Translations under genes and position numbers: made by a program
The notes under the pieces: model-generated
The model's database searches: none
What the model was told of the DNA's origin: nothing
What the model saw: only the letters and a program-made list of their open reading frames with translations
Shown here: in pieces, positions 55,098 through 64,000 of the stretch
Numbering within the stretch: the first letter of the stretch is position 1
Layout: every line of letters starts with the position of its first letter
From: JACRCT01 sp049841135
Lineage (GTDB): Bacteria > Myxococcota > Myxococcia > Myxococcales > UBA5297
Length of the DNA: 64,000 nt
Direction: 5' to 3'
Assembly: GCA_049841135.1 (NCBI GenBank)
Contig: JASGHK010000004.1
Coordinates: 2,294,001 to 2,358,000 of the forward strand

Positions 55098-55257
55098 CCA
55101 CGGCGAGCGCTCGGTCACGCTGTCGCTGCTGCTGGACCGCATCACCAAGGAGACCGGCCACGCGGCCGACGAGGTCCGCTAGTACCTCGCGCGACAGCCG
55201 GGCTTCGAGGTCGACGCCGACGACGACAAGCTGACGCTTCGGCCGCCGGCGAAGTGA
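55092..55257 (+). pseudogene. Gene remnant with an internal stop
   Basis: The plus strand reads TLSLLLDRITKETGHAADEV, then a TAG stop, then YLARQPGFEVDADDDKLTLR to a TGA at 55255-55257. The two halves look like one short domain split by a nonsense codon. The family is not recognised. It overlaps the start of the minus-strand membrane protein. Confidence 0.35.
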
Positions 55258-55286
55258 GCCGTACGCGGCCTCGAAGACGAGGGCGC

Positions 55287-55380
55287 GAGCGACCAGGCAT
55301 CGGGCGCACCTGACCCGCTACCACGGTGTCTTCGCGGGCGGGCCAAGCTGCGCCGCCCGCGACCTGCCGCTCGTCACGCG
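55287..55380 (+). mobile_element. Relic of an IS91/Y2-type transposase
   Basis: The frame reading RATRHRAHLTRYHGVFAGG, with a trailing R/P-rich segment, resembles the conserved RxHLxRYHGVxAP segment of Y2 (IS91/IS801-like) transposases. Only about 30 codons are left, with no start and no terminal repeats visible. It is a decayed fragment. Confidence 0.4.
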
Positions 55381-55399
55381 CGCTGCTCGAGCACGCGTG

Positions 55400-55474
55400 G
55401 ATCGGCGGGTGGTCGCCAAGGTGATGGGCAGCAACCTGCGCCGGATCTTCGAGCGCCTGTCGGCGGGACGGTAG
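55400..55474 (+). pseudogene. C-terminal gene fragment
   Basis: The frame ending at TAG 55472-55474 reads VVAKVMGSNLRRIFERLSAG, like the last helix of metal-dependent hydrolases (dipeptidase or amidohydrolase type, the G-N-xx-R-xF ending). Nothing upstream completes such an enzyme. It is a remnant only. Confidence 0.3.
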
Positions 55475-55535
55475 CGTCCGGCCTCCGCGCCGGCCGGCGA
55501 GCTGCTGGTGCGACCCTTGGGCGACGCCAGGGACC

Positions 55536-55974
55536 GTGCCCGAGTTCCAGGCCTGCAGCACCGACTGCGACTGCGCCGCTGGGCTCTCCTGCCTGCCTAC
55601 ACTGGCGCACGACGGCACGGTCTGGACCTGTCTGAGGCCGTGTACCCAGCAGACCGACTGCCCCGAGAGCGGCTGCACCCTGGCCAGCGTCACGGCGCCG
55701 TGGACCTGCGGCAGCGTCGATGCATGCCCCTATCCCGAGGACTGCCCAGCCGGGCTCTCGTGCGTCATCCGCGACTCCCCCAGCTTCTGCCAGGACCATC
55801 GCCAGGGGCCCATCGGGGCTCCCTGCAAGTGCGACGCGGAGTGCCCGTCGGGCCAGAATCTGCATCGGGCCCCGTTCGTGGGCGACGTGCCAGATCCCCT
55901 GCGCCGCGGACCGCGACTGCCCAGCGCCGTACACGTGCGGGTCCGGCGGAGGCTGCTCGTGGCCAGACGAGTGA
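55536..55974 (+). CDS. Cys-rich repeat protein, probably 5'-truncated, one frameshift
   Basis: About 145 residues after removing one A in GAATC at 55856-55860. Five or more units of the form xDC-x(4-6)-C are present (STDCDCAAGLSC, QQTDCPESGC, PEDCPAGLSC, DAECPSGQ, DRDCPAPYTC), like the Cys-rich modules of myxobacterial secreted proteins and of the Pal-like lipoprotein at 58.8 kb. Cys codons continue upstream of the GTG at 55536 (SCWCDPW) without a signal peptide. The 5' end was therefore probably lost in the decayed stretch before it. Confidence 0.5.
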
Positions 55975-56085
55975 AGCCAGAAGAACGAGGCTGCTCGGTG
56001 CCTTGCGATTCTGGAGTCCGCTAAGTGAGAGACGGAGCGGGGAGCGCCTCCGGGGACTCCCGCCGCCCGCGCGCCGTTCGGATCC

Positions 56086-56889
56086 TCAGTGGGTGCGGTC
56101 GGGGTGCGTCGGCTCGCTTGGCGCGGGCGTCGTCGCAGCAGCAGCACTGCGCGCTGCCTCAGCAGCTTCCTCGGCTTGCCGCTTCTTCGCCCGCGAGCGC
56201 CGGCGCTTGGCATTGGTGCTCGTCGCCCAGGTCGAACGCGAGGTCGATGCGGCGGCGCCGGCCCCTCGGCGCTGCTGGGCGTACTCGCGGACCACGTCGA
56301 TGCTGCCGACCCCGAAGGCGATGGCCAGGGCCGCAGCGGCGGCGGCCACGGCGGCGATGAAGCCAGCGTTGACGATGTTCGACGCCACGCCCAGCTGGTC
56401 GAGCGCCATGAACGCCGCCAGCGCGATCACGACCACGCGGACGCCCTTCGCGAACCACTCGTTGCCGGCGCCGCGCACGTACTCCGCCAGCACCCGGGCC
56501 ACAGGAATCGCGACTCCGACGATCAGCGCGGCGACGATCACGCGCGGGACGTATCCCAAGATCCCGTTGATGCCGGAGGAGAGCCCCGCGAGCCTGAGCG
56601 CCTGCGCGGTCAGGGAGAAGGTCACCAGCATGCCCAGCCAGAACACCGCGCTGGAGGTCGTCTTGGACGCCGAGCGGCTGGGCTGGGCGCCTGCCCGCGC
56701 GGTGTCGAGGTGCCGGGCGACGAACCGGTCGATGCCGGCGCGGCCGAGCAACTTGAGGACCACCGAGGCGAGCCCTCGCGAGACGAGGTAGCCCACCAGC
56801 AGGATGACCGCTCCGGAGAGCAGGTTCGGCAAGTAGGCAGTGATTTGCCCGATGCCCGTCGCAAACTGGTCCCTAATCCGTTCGAGCAT
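56086..56889 (-). CDS. Conserved TM-helix protein (MscS-relative), paralogue
   Basis: 267 residues; GGAG lies 8 nt before the ATG at 56889. It starts MLERIRDQFATGIGQITAYL against MLEQIRNYFATGIGQITAYL in the 39.6-kb protein, and similarity runs through all four membrane helices (LSGAVILLVGYLVSRGL, FWLGMLVTFSLTAQALRL, VIVAALIVGVAIPVARVL, GFIAAVAAAAAALAIAFGVG). The C-terminus differs: a basic, Ala/Glu-rich tail (NAKRRRSRAKKRQAEEAAEA). The MscS beta domain is absent. The pair brackets the gas-vesicle island. Confidence 0.8.
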   Translation of the reverse strand: MLERIRDQFATGIGQITAYLPNLLSGAVILLVGYLVSRGLASVVLKLLGRAGIDRFVARHLDTARAGAQPSRSASKTTSSAVFWLGMLVTFSLTAQALRLAGLSSGINGILGYVPRVIVAALIVGVAIPVARVLAEYVRGAGNEWFAKGVRVVVIALAAFMALDQLGVASNIVNAGFIAAVAAAAAALAIAFGVGSIDVVREYAQQRRGAGAAASTSRSTWATSTNAKRRRSRAKKRQAEEAAEAARSAAAATTPAPSEPTHPDRTH

Positions 56890-57039
56890 GGTCAATCTCC
56901 AGGACCTTGCATTAGGTCGCTTGGGCGCGAACGGCAAATGGGCCCATCCGACACCCCGAGCTTGTCGAGGGGCCAGTCCTGGCTCTTTGACCCCTCGACG
57001 GTCCGGGCCTCGAGAGAGCGCGTGTTGAAGGGGCTGCGG

Positions 57040-58491
57040 TCAGGCCTTCGACTCGTCCCCGACGTCCTTGGCGTCCGCGTCCGCGGCCTCGCCGCCTTCG
57101 CCGCCGCCCTCGCTGGCGTTGCCCCGGCGGATGCCGAGCGCCTTCATCTTCTTGTAGAAGTGCCCGCGCTCCAGCCCGAGCGCCCGCGCGGCCTCGGTGA
57201 CGTTGTCCTTCGAGCGCGAGAGCTGCGCGAGGATGATCTCCCGCTCGGCGTCCTCCACCATCTCGTGGAAGCTCTTGCCGGGCTTGTACCGGCTTGCCGC
57301 CCCAGCCGCTCCCGCCGACCCTCCGCGCACCGCCGCCGGCATCGACTGCCCCACGTCGTCGGAGGTCACCTCGGGCCCGTCGGAGAGGATGGCCAGGCGC
57401 TCCACCAGGTTGCGCAGCTCGCGCACGTTGCCCTTGTAGTCGTGCGACTCGAGCGCGACCAGGGCCTCGCGGCTGAAGCTCATCGCCCGCTTGCCGTTGC
57501 GCGTGCAGGCCTCCTTCAGGAACGCGTTGGCGAGGTCGGGCAGGTCGCCCTTGCGCTCGCGCAGCGGCGGCACGTGGATTTGCACGACGTTGAGCCGGTA
57601 GTACAGGTCCTCGCGGAAGCGGCCCGCCTCGATCTCCTTCTGCAGGTCCTTGTTCGTCGCCGCGATGACCCTTACGTCGACCTTGAGCGTGTCCGCCCCG
57701 CCCACCCGCTCGAACTCGCCCTCCTGCAGCACCCGCAACAGCTTGGCCTGCATGCTGGCCGGCATGTCGCCGACCTCGTCCAGGAAGAGCGTCCCGCCGT
57801 GCGCCAGCTCGAACTTGCCCTTGCGCGCCGCGACCGCGCCCGTGAAGGCCCCGCGCTCGTGGCCGAACAGCTCGCTCTCGATCAGCTCGTGCGGCACCGC
57901 CGCGCAGTTGAGCTTGACGAACGGCAGGTCCTTGCGCCGGCTGTTCTCGTGGAGGGCCCGGGCGACCAGCTCCTTGCCGGTGCCGTTCTCTCCGGTGACG
58001 AGCACCCGCCCCTCGCTCGGCGCGGCCTTGCGGATGAGCTCGTAGATGCGCGAGATGCCGGGGCCCTTGCCCACCATCTGGTAGCTGCCCAGCTGCGTGC
58101 GCAGGTCGGCGATCTCCTCCGACTGGGCCTGCGCCCCCAGGGCGTTGCGGACCGAGACCAGGAGCTGCTCGCGGTCGATGGGCTTGGGCAGGAAGGTGTA
58201 GGCGCCGAGCTTGGTCGCGGTGACCGCGGTCTCGAAGCTGCCGTGGCCGCTCATCATCACCACCGGGGTGAGCGGGCGCAGCTCCTTCATCTTCTTGAGG
58301 ACCTCCAGGCCGTCGAGGTCCGGCATCTTCACGTCCATGACGACCAGGTCCACCGGCTTGGCGGCGAAGACCTCGAGCGCGACCTTGCCGCCGCCGGCCA
58401 CCTCGCAGGCGTACCCTTCGACCTCCAGGGCGCGCTTGAGGGTCAAGAGGATGTTCTTCTCGTCGTCGACGATGAGCAGGGTCGCGGGCAT
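57040..58491 (-). CDS. NtrC-family sigma-54 response regulator
   Basis: 483 residues. The receiver has phospho-acceptor D53 in LVVMDVKMPD, and K in FLPKPI. The sigma-54 AAA+ domain has GENGTGKE (167-174), GAFTGA (214-219) and TLFLDEVGDMP. The C-terminal Fis-type HTH is NVTEAARALGLERGHFYKKM, with an acidic Gly/Glu/Ala tail. It activates sigma-54 promoters when phosphorylated by a histidine kinase. No kinase is adjacent; the NtrB/NtrY-like kinase at 26-28 kb is the only one in the window. ATG 58491 directly precedes the first receiver strand. Confidence 0.93.
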   Translation of the reverse strand: MPATLLIVDDEKNILLTLKRALEVEGYACEVAGGGKVALEVFAAKPVDLVVMDVKMPDLDGLEVLKKMKELRPLTPVVMMSGHGSFETAVTATKLGAYTFLPKPIDREQLLVSVRNALGAQAQSEEIADLRTQLGSYQMVGKGPGISRIYELIRKAAPSEGRVLVTGENGTGKELVARALHENSRRKDLPFVKLNCAAVPHELIESELFGHERGAFTGAVAARKGKFELAHGGTLFLDEVGDMPASMQAKLLRVLQEGEFERVGGADTLKVDVRVIAATNKDLQKEIEAGRFREDLYYRLNVVQIHVPPLRERKGDLPDLANAFLKEACTRNGKRAMSFSREALVALESHDYKGNVRELRNLVERLAILSDGPEVTSDDVGQSMPAAVRGGSAGAAGAASRYKPGKSFHEMVEDAEREIILAQLSRSKDNVTEAARALGLERGHFYKKMKALGIRRGNASEGGGEGGEAADADAKDVGDESKA

Positions 58492-58647
58492 GCAGTCGGT
58501 TCCGTTCTCGGGAGCGGCAGGCCTCTGGGCCTGAGGTGGCCGCCGATTATCACCGACTCGCTGGCAGGGCGCGCGCCTGTTCGGGAATGCCTCGCGAGCC
58601 CCACGGGTTGCCGGCCCGCCCACGCGAGCGTGGACTGGCGGCTTCAA

Positions 58648-58676
58648 TTGACAGGGTGGACTCCAAGCGGTATCCC
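58648..58676 (+). promoter_or_regulatory. Sigma-70-type promoter of the Pal-like gene
   Basis: Perfect TTGACA at 58648-58653, 17-bp spacer, TATCCC at 58671-58676. It lies about 75 bp before the ATG of the OmpA-domain lipoprotein and points towards it. Confidence 0.55.
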
Positions 58677-58749
58677 CCAGACCGCCTCTTACCGAGGTTT
58701 CGCAGTACGCCCGACGGGGCGGCGTCCCTTCCCCCGGGAGGATTCGAAG

Positions 58750-59517
58750 ATGCGTCGCTTGGTTCTGTCGTCGCTGTTGGTTGCTGCGTGTGGCCTGACC
58801 GCCTGCACGCCCGAATACCCGAAGTGCGAGAAGGACGAGCACTGCAACACGGACGGCCACAAGGGCGTCTGCGTCAATGGAATGTGCCAGGAGTGCGGCA
58901 AGGACGGGGACTGCAAGGAGGGGTTCGTCTGCAAGTCCAACAAGTGCTCGCCCAAGCCGGAGTGCACCGAGGACGGCAACTGCCAGGCCGGCTTCAAGTG
59001 CAAGAACGAGAAGTGCGCCCCCGAGTGCGTGGCCGAGGCTGACTGCACCGGCGGGATGACCTGCAAGGCCGGCCGCTGCACGCCCCCGGGCGAGTGCAAG
59101 TCCGACGCGGACTGCGCCGCGGGCAAGAAGTGCGACGCGAACCAGAGGTGCATCGAGCCGATCAGCAGCGACGCCTCGAGCGGCCCCTGCCAGCTGTCGG
59201 TGGTGCGCTTCGACTTCAACGAGTCGACCCTGACCGCCGACGGCCGCAAGACGCTCGACAAGAACGCCGAGTGCATCAAGGGCCGCAAGCTGACCGGCGT
59301 GACGCTGGCCGGCCACTGCGACGAGCGCGGGACCGAGGAGTACAACCTCCACCTGGGCGAGAAGCGCGCCAACTCCGTCAAGAAGTACCTGGCGGCGCTG
59401 GGCGTCGACGCCAAGGGCCTGAAGACGGTCTCCTTCGGCGAGGAGCGCCCCACCAACCCCGGCCACGACGAGTCCGCCTGGTCCGAGAACCGCCGGGTGG
59501 AGTTCGGCGAGAAGTAG
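58750..59517 (+). CDS. pal: Pal-like OmpA-domain lipoprotein with Cys-rich module
   Basis: 255 residues; GGGAGG lies 9 nt before the ATG. The lipobox GLTAC is followed by about 110 residues of Cys-rich repeats (DEHC, DGDCKEGFVC, DGNCQAGFKC, EADCTGGMTC, DADCAAGKKC). The C-terminal OmpA/Pal peptidoglycan-binding domain has VRFDFNESTLTADGRKTLDK, LAGHCDERGTEEYNLHLGEK and GHDESAWSENRRVEF. It anchors the outer membrane to peptidoglycan. The Cys-rich insert between lipid anchor and OmpA domain is not part of standard Pal. No tol genes are adjacent. Confidence 0.88.
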   Translation: MRRLVLSSLLVAACGLTACTPEYPKCEKDEHCNTDGHKGVCVNGMCQECGKDGDCKEGFVCKSNKCSPKPECTEDGNCQAGFKCKNEKCAPECVAEADCTGGMTCKAGRCTPPGECKSDADCAAGKKCDANQRCIEPISSDASSGPCQLSVVRFDFNESTLTADGRKTLDKNAECIKGRKLTGVTLAGHCDERGTEEYNLHLGEKRANSVKKYLAALGVDAKGLKTVSFGEERPTNPGHDESAWSENRRVEFGEK

Positions 59518-59544
59518 GCCGGCCCGTTAGATCCTGACGTCCGG

Positions 59545-59574
59545 AAGGGCGGGCTTTCGGCCCGCCCTTTCGTT
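59545..59574 (+). terminator. Intrinsic terminator after the Pal-like gene
   Basis: AAGGGCGGGC and GCCCGCCCTT form a perfect stem with a short TTTCG loop, followed by TCGTTT. Confidence 0.85.
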
Positions 59575-59619
59575 TGGGCGAACCGAAGTCGTGCTGGAGA
59601 GTGCGGCGCAGGAGGAACG

Positions 59620-60277
59620 ATGAAGGTCGAGGTGCTCTTCTTCGCGGCGGCGAGAGAGAAGGCCGGCGTCGACCACGAGTGCCTGGAGCTTCTCGGGCGG
59701 CACGGTCGGCGAGCTGTCGGCGCTGCTCGCGCAGCGGCACCCGGCCCTGGCGCCGCTGCTGCCCCGCCTGCGCTTCGCGGTCAACCGCGGCTTCGCCAAG
59801 GCCGAGCACGTCCTGAAGGAGGGCGACGAGGTGGCGCTCATCCCGCCCGTAGCCGGCGGGTCGGGGCGCTTCGCCGTCACCGACCGGCCCCTCGACCCGC
59901 AGGCGGTGGTGGCGCTGGCCGCGGGACCTGAGCGCGGCGGCATCGTGACCTTCATCGGCACCGTGCGCGAGAACAGCCACGGCAAGAAGGTCCGGAGGCT
60001 GGAGTACGAGGCCTACGGCGCGATGGCGGTGGAGAAGTTGGAGGAGATCGCCCTGGAGGCCGAGAAGCAGTGGCCTGGCGTCCGGGTGGCCATCCACCAC
60101 CGCATCGGAGTGCTGCAGATCGGCGAGGCGGCGGTGGTCATCGCCGCGGCGGCGCCGCACCGCAAGGAGGCCTTCCGGGCCTGCGAGCACGCCATCGAGC
60201 GGCTCAAAGAGGACGTGCCGATCTGGAAGCGAGAGGTCTACGAGGACGGTGCGGAGTGGGTCGGGCTGGGTCCGTAG
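59620..60277 (+). CDS. moaX: MoaD-MoaE fusion (molybdopterin synthase, both subunits), one frameshift
   Basis: About 218 residues after removing one base at 59686-59692. AGGAGG lies 5 nt before the ATG. The N-terminal MoaD half is VLFFAAAREKAGVDHECLEL, ELSALLAQRHPALAPLLPRL and EGDEVALIPPVAGG, ending in the GG that is thiocarboxylated in MoaD. It continues directly (SGRFAVTDRPLD) into MoaE with GGIVTFIGTVRENSHGKKV, LEYEAYGAMAVEKL, IHHRIGVLQIGEAAVVIA and VPIWKREVYEDGAEWVG. The synthase inserts sulfur into precursor Z to give molybdopterin. The internal GG probably needs proteolytic release, as described for fused MoaX proteins. Confidence 0.88.
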
Positions 60278-60337
60278 GCCGAGTGGCGTGCCAGTGGCCG
60301 AGGTGCGCAGCGGGTTGGGGCGTGGAGTGGAGCGGGC

Positions 60338-60488
60338 GACTGAAGTCGCGCCTGAATCAACGAAGCCCGCCTTGGGTGTTCGCTTGCGCTCTGGATTCTT
60401 GGGCCTGGCCATCCGGCCGGCACTCCCAGATCCGTTATCTACCGAGCCCGCGCAGGCGGGCTTTGTAACGTCAGGCGCGGCTTCAGCC
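60338..60488. repeat. 35-bp imperfect inverted repeat
   Basis: The arm at 60338-60372 (GACTGAAGTCGCGCCTGAAT...) and the reverse complement of 60454-60488 (GGCTGAAGCCGCGCCTGACG...) agree in 28 of 35 positions, with 81 bp between them. Compatible with a paired REP/BIME unit or a small non-autonomous element. Confidence 0.65.
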
Positions 60489-60548
60489 GCCGGCACGGAT
60501 CGCACAGCGCGCCTTGGATTCTCGCTGTCCGTCGGATGCCCCCGGCGC

Positions 60549-60585
60549 GGAGGCCGGGTACTACACGAATCACCCGGCACCACCG
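60549..60585. repeat. Dispersed palindromic repeat copy 2
   Basis: GGAGGCCGGGTACTACAC (60549-60566) and CCCGGCACCACCG (60573-60585), identical blocks to 50287-50304 and 50322-50334 but with a shorter spacer (6 versus 17 bp). Confidence 0.6.
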
Positions 60586-60597
60586 GCGTCACGACCG

Positions 60598-60861
60598 TTA
60601 CTGCGCGCCCGGCCCCTGCTGCGGCTTGTGCAGGAGCTCCTCGGCGCTGCGCTTCTCTTCCTTCTTCTGAGCCCGCGACCGGCACTCCTTGGCGCGCATG
60701 TGGCTCCCGGTCGGAGCGTCCTCCTCGCACTGATAGACGTCCTCGTCCGGCGCGTTGGCGGCGGTGACGGGCCCTGTCCCGGAGGAGCCGCGCCGCCCGT
60801 GGTCTCGCAAGCGGACAGGAGGAGCAGCGACGACAGCACGGCGGCGATTCTCTCGGGTCAC
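60598..60861 (-). CDS. Small hypothetical lipoprotein, two frameshifts
   Basis: About 87 residues. The GTG at 60861 has GGGAGAA 7 nt upstream and begins MTRE. Removing one A in GAATC (60846-60850 on the other strand) gives MTREIAAVLSSLLLLSACET, a classic lipoprotein signal with lipobox LLSAC. A missing base in a G run near 60785 returns to the first frame (VTAANAPDEDVYQCEEDAPT) and a charged Lys/Glu/Gln tail. No family is recognised. Confidence 0.5.
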   Translation of the reverse strand: MTRENRRRAVVAAPPVRLRDHGRRGSSGTGPVTAANAPDEDVYQCEEDAPTGSHMRAKECRSRAQKKEEKRSAEELLHKPQQGPGAQ

Positions 60862-60921
60862 GATGGCGTTCTCCCTTGGGCCTAGCGCGAAAGCCTCGCA
60901 CGTTTCGGCTCGGCGCGGCAG

Positions 60922-62720
<1,799 letters not shown>

Positions 62721-62724
<4 letters not shown>

Positions 62725-63377
62725 GGGAGCGGCGGGGTGGCGGACCCGGCGGCCTGGAAGATCTCCACCGCGCCGTCGGAGATGAACTGCACGGCGATGG
62801 CCGCGAGCAACAGGCCCATGACGCGCTCGAGGACGGCGATGCCGCCGCGCCCCATCAGCTTCTGGATACGGGAGGCGACCCGGAGCAGGGCGTAGGCGAT
62901 GGTGCAGGTCAGGACGATGGAGAGCAGCACCGGGACGAGGTGCAGCCAGTCCCGGCCGCGGCCGGCGATGACCATGACCGTGGCGATGGCGCCGGGCCCG
63001 GCGAGGAGCGGCATCGCCAAGGGCACGATGGCCACGTCCTCCTTGGCGTCGCTCTCCTCTGTCTCCTCGGGCGAGGAGCGCGTGCGCGACGGCTGGGCGC
63101 GCAGCATGTCGATGGCGGTGATGAGCAGCAGGATGCCGCCGGCGATCTTGAAGGCCGACAGCGTGATGCCGAAGAGCCGGAACAGCAGACTGCCGAAGAC
63201 GGCGAAGAAGCTCAGCAGGCAGCAGGCCACCAGCGTCGCGCGCAGCGCCATCTTGCGGCGCTTCTCAGGGGAGTCGTGCGAGGTGATGGCGACGAAGATG
63301 GGCACCAGGCCCAACGGGTCGATGACGAAGAAGATCGCCGAGAAGGCGACCACGCTGTACTGGACGAAGTCCTTCAC
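62721..63377 (-). CDS. MarC-family integral membrane protein
   Basis: 218 residues with six hydrophobic helices. Family marks are VVAFSAIFFVIDPLGLVPIF near the start and a matching VPLAMPLLAGPGAIATVMVI half-way, reflecting the inverted-repeat fold. GTG start at 63377. Function of MarC/YhgN proteins is unresolved. It is coupled to the ABC exporter (ATGA overlap). Confidence 0.88.
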
Positions 63378-63413
63378 CGCGATTCGACGGGCGGAAAGCC
63401 GCGTCGCTCCGAA

Positions 63414-64000
63414 CTAGCGGCCGCCACGGGCCCGCAGCTTCCAGACCATGGTCACTGCCTCGAGGAAGATCTTGCGCGACATCTTGCTCTTCCCGACCCG
63501 GCGGTCCTCGAAGACGATGGGGATCTCCTTGACCTTGTAGCCGCGCTTGAGGGCCCGGTAGGTCAGCTCAATCTGGAAGGCGTAGCCGGCGCAGCTCACC
63601 GTGGGCAGGTCCAGCCCCTCGAGCGTCTCGCGGCGGAAGCATTTGAAGCCGCCGGTCAGGTCGCGGATGGGCACGCCCAGGATGGTGCGCGCGTAGAGGC
63701 TGCCGCCCTTGCTGATGATCTGCCGGCTGATGCCCCAGTTCACCGTGCCCCCGCCCTCGATGTAGCGCGAGCCCAAGGTCAGGTCGGCGCCGGCGTCCAT
63801 TTCGGCCAGGAAGCGCGGCAGGTAGCGCGGGTCGTGCGAGAAGTCGGCGTCCATCTCGAAGACGTAGCGGTAGGGCCGCGCCAGCGCCCACTCGAACCCG
63901 GCGAGGTAGGCCTTGCCCAGGCCCTCCTTGGCCACCCGGTGCAGGACGTGGACGCGCGGCTCGGACTTGGCCATCGCGTCGGCCTTGGCGCCGGTGCCGT
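63414..64000 (-). CDS. Polyprenol-monophosphomannose synthase-like GT2 glycosyltransferase (N-terminus off window)
   Basis: About 194 C-terminal residues are visible and the frame is open to the right edge. Motifs of dolichol/polyprenol-phosphate mannosyltransferases are GTGAKADAM, VLHRVAKEGLGKAYLAGFEW, the metal-binding FEMDADFSHDPRYLP, LTLGSRYIEGGG and DLTGGFKCFRRE, with a C-terminal VFEDRRVGKSKMS. It uses a nucleotide sugar to glycosylate polyprenyl phosphate at the cytoplasmic membrane face. The product could feed GT-C enzymes such as the one at 11.4-13 kb. ATG 63974 is internal. Confidence 0.9.
   Translation of the reverse strand, partial: GTGAKADAMAKSEPRVHVLHRVAKEGLGKAYLAGFEWALARPYRYVFEMDADFSHDPRYLPRFLAEMDAGADLTLGSRYIEGGGTVNWGISRQIISKGGSLYARTILGVPIRDLTGGFKCFRRETLEGLDLPTVSCAGYAFQIELTYRALKRGYKVKEIPIVFEDRRVGKSKMSRKIFLEAVTMVWKLRARGGR

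Larger units (their letters stand above)
60278..60597. other. Intergenic repeat mosaic, no gene
   Basis: 320 bp without a convincing reading frame. It holds a 35-bp inverted repeat (60338-60372 / 60454-60488), a partial direct repeat of CTGGATTCT/TTGGATTCT (about 60391 and 60515), and copy 2 of a dispersed palindromic element (60549-60585). Confidence 0.65.

Overview
The window is very GC-rich, densely packed, protein-coding DNA. It most resembles the Myxococcota (the former delta-proteobacterial myxobacteria). Supporting signs are an MXAN_5187-type protein, two sigma-54 enhancer-binding proteins, many lipoproteins including Cys-rich ones, a multi-haem c-type lipoprotein and a long gas-vesicle locus. 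No rRNA, tRNA or CRISPR array was seen. About 21 reading-frame breaks split otherwise normal genes, including mrcA and moaD-moaE. Nearly all are single extra bases at AGCT or GATC tetramers, so they look like assembly or base-calling errors rather than true pseudogenes. Broken genes are given here as whole genes with the break marked.

Layout. 1-5.65 kb (minus): two tubulin/FtsZ-superfamily proteins plus a membrane-anchored von Willebrand A protein. 5.9-16.1 kb: hypothetical lipoproteins and membrane proteins, a GNAT acetyltransferase, a GT-C glycosyltransferase, an M20 peptidase, a hotdog-fold protein and a glutamine amidotransferase. 16.3-21.8 kb: a HEAT-repeat protein translationally coupled to a DUF1460 protein, a duplicated zinc-ribbon/DUF2007 protein, and an MXAN_5187-type protein behind a strong promoter and hairpin. 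22-26.3 kb: a large sigma-54 activator (AAA/TPR/AAA+/Fis) and a small lipoprotein, each behind a recognisable -24/-12 promoter. 26.3-34.7 kb (minus): an NtrB/NtrY-like kinase, then a chain linked by 4-bp overlaps (penicillin-binding protein 1A, VCBS/FG-GAP protein, peptide-type solute-binding protein), and a TPR protein. 34.9-37.7 kb: a DHp-like protein coupled to a response regulator, then glycyl-tRNA synthetase.

37.8-56.9 kb is the most distinctive region, a gas-vesicle island. Its core (45.9-54.7 kb, plus) is gvpA, gvpF/L, gvpG read in frame with a tandem ArsA/Get3-like ATPase, a second gvpA-family gene, gvpK, gvpJ, an Hsp20-type gvpH-like gene, a CDC48-like double AAA ATPase and two more gvpF/L genes. 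No gvpN is visible. Around it lie two E/Q-rich DUF1080 proteins (one fused to a SYLF/Ysc84 lipid-binding domain), a free SYLF protein, a CsbD protein, a nine-repeat multi-haem lipoprotein, and two paralogous TM-helix (MscS-relative) proteins at the two ends. A plausible reading is that GvpA-family subunits are handled by GvpF/L, the ArsA-like ATPase, Hsp20 and the CDC48-like unfoldase, alongside envelope and turgor stress factors.

55.1-55.5 kb holds gene and transposase remnants. 57-64 kb carries an NtrC-type activator, a Pal-like OmpA lipoprotein, a MoaD-MoaE fusion, a repeat-rich intergenic stretch, an MsbA-like ABC exporter coupled to a MarC-family protein, and a polyprenol-phosphate glycosyltransferase running off the right edge.
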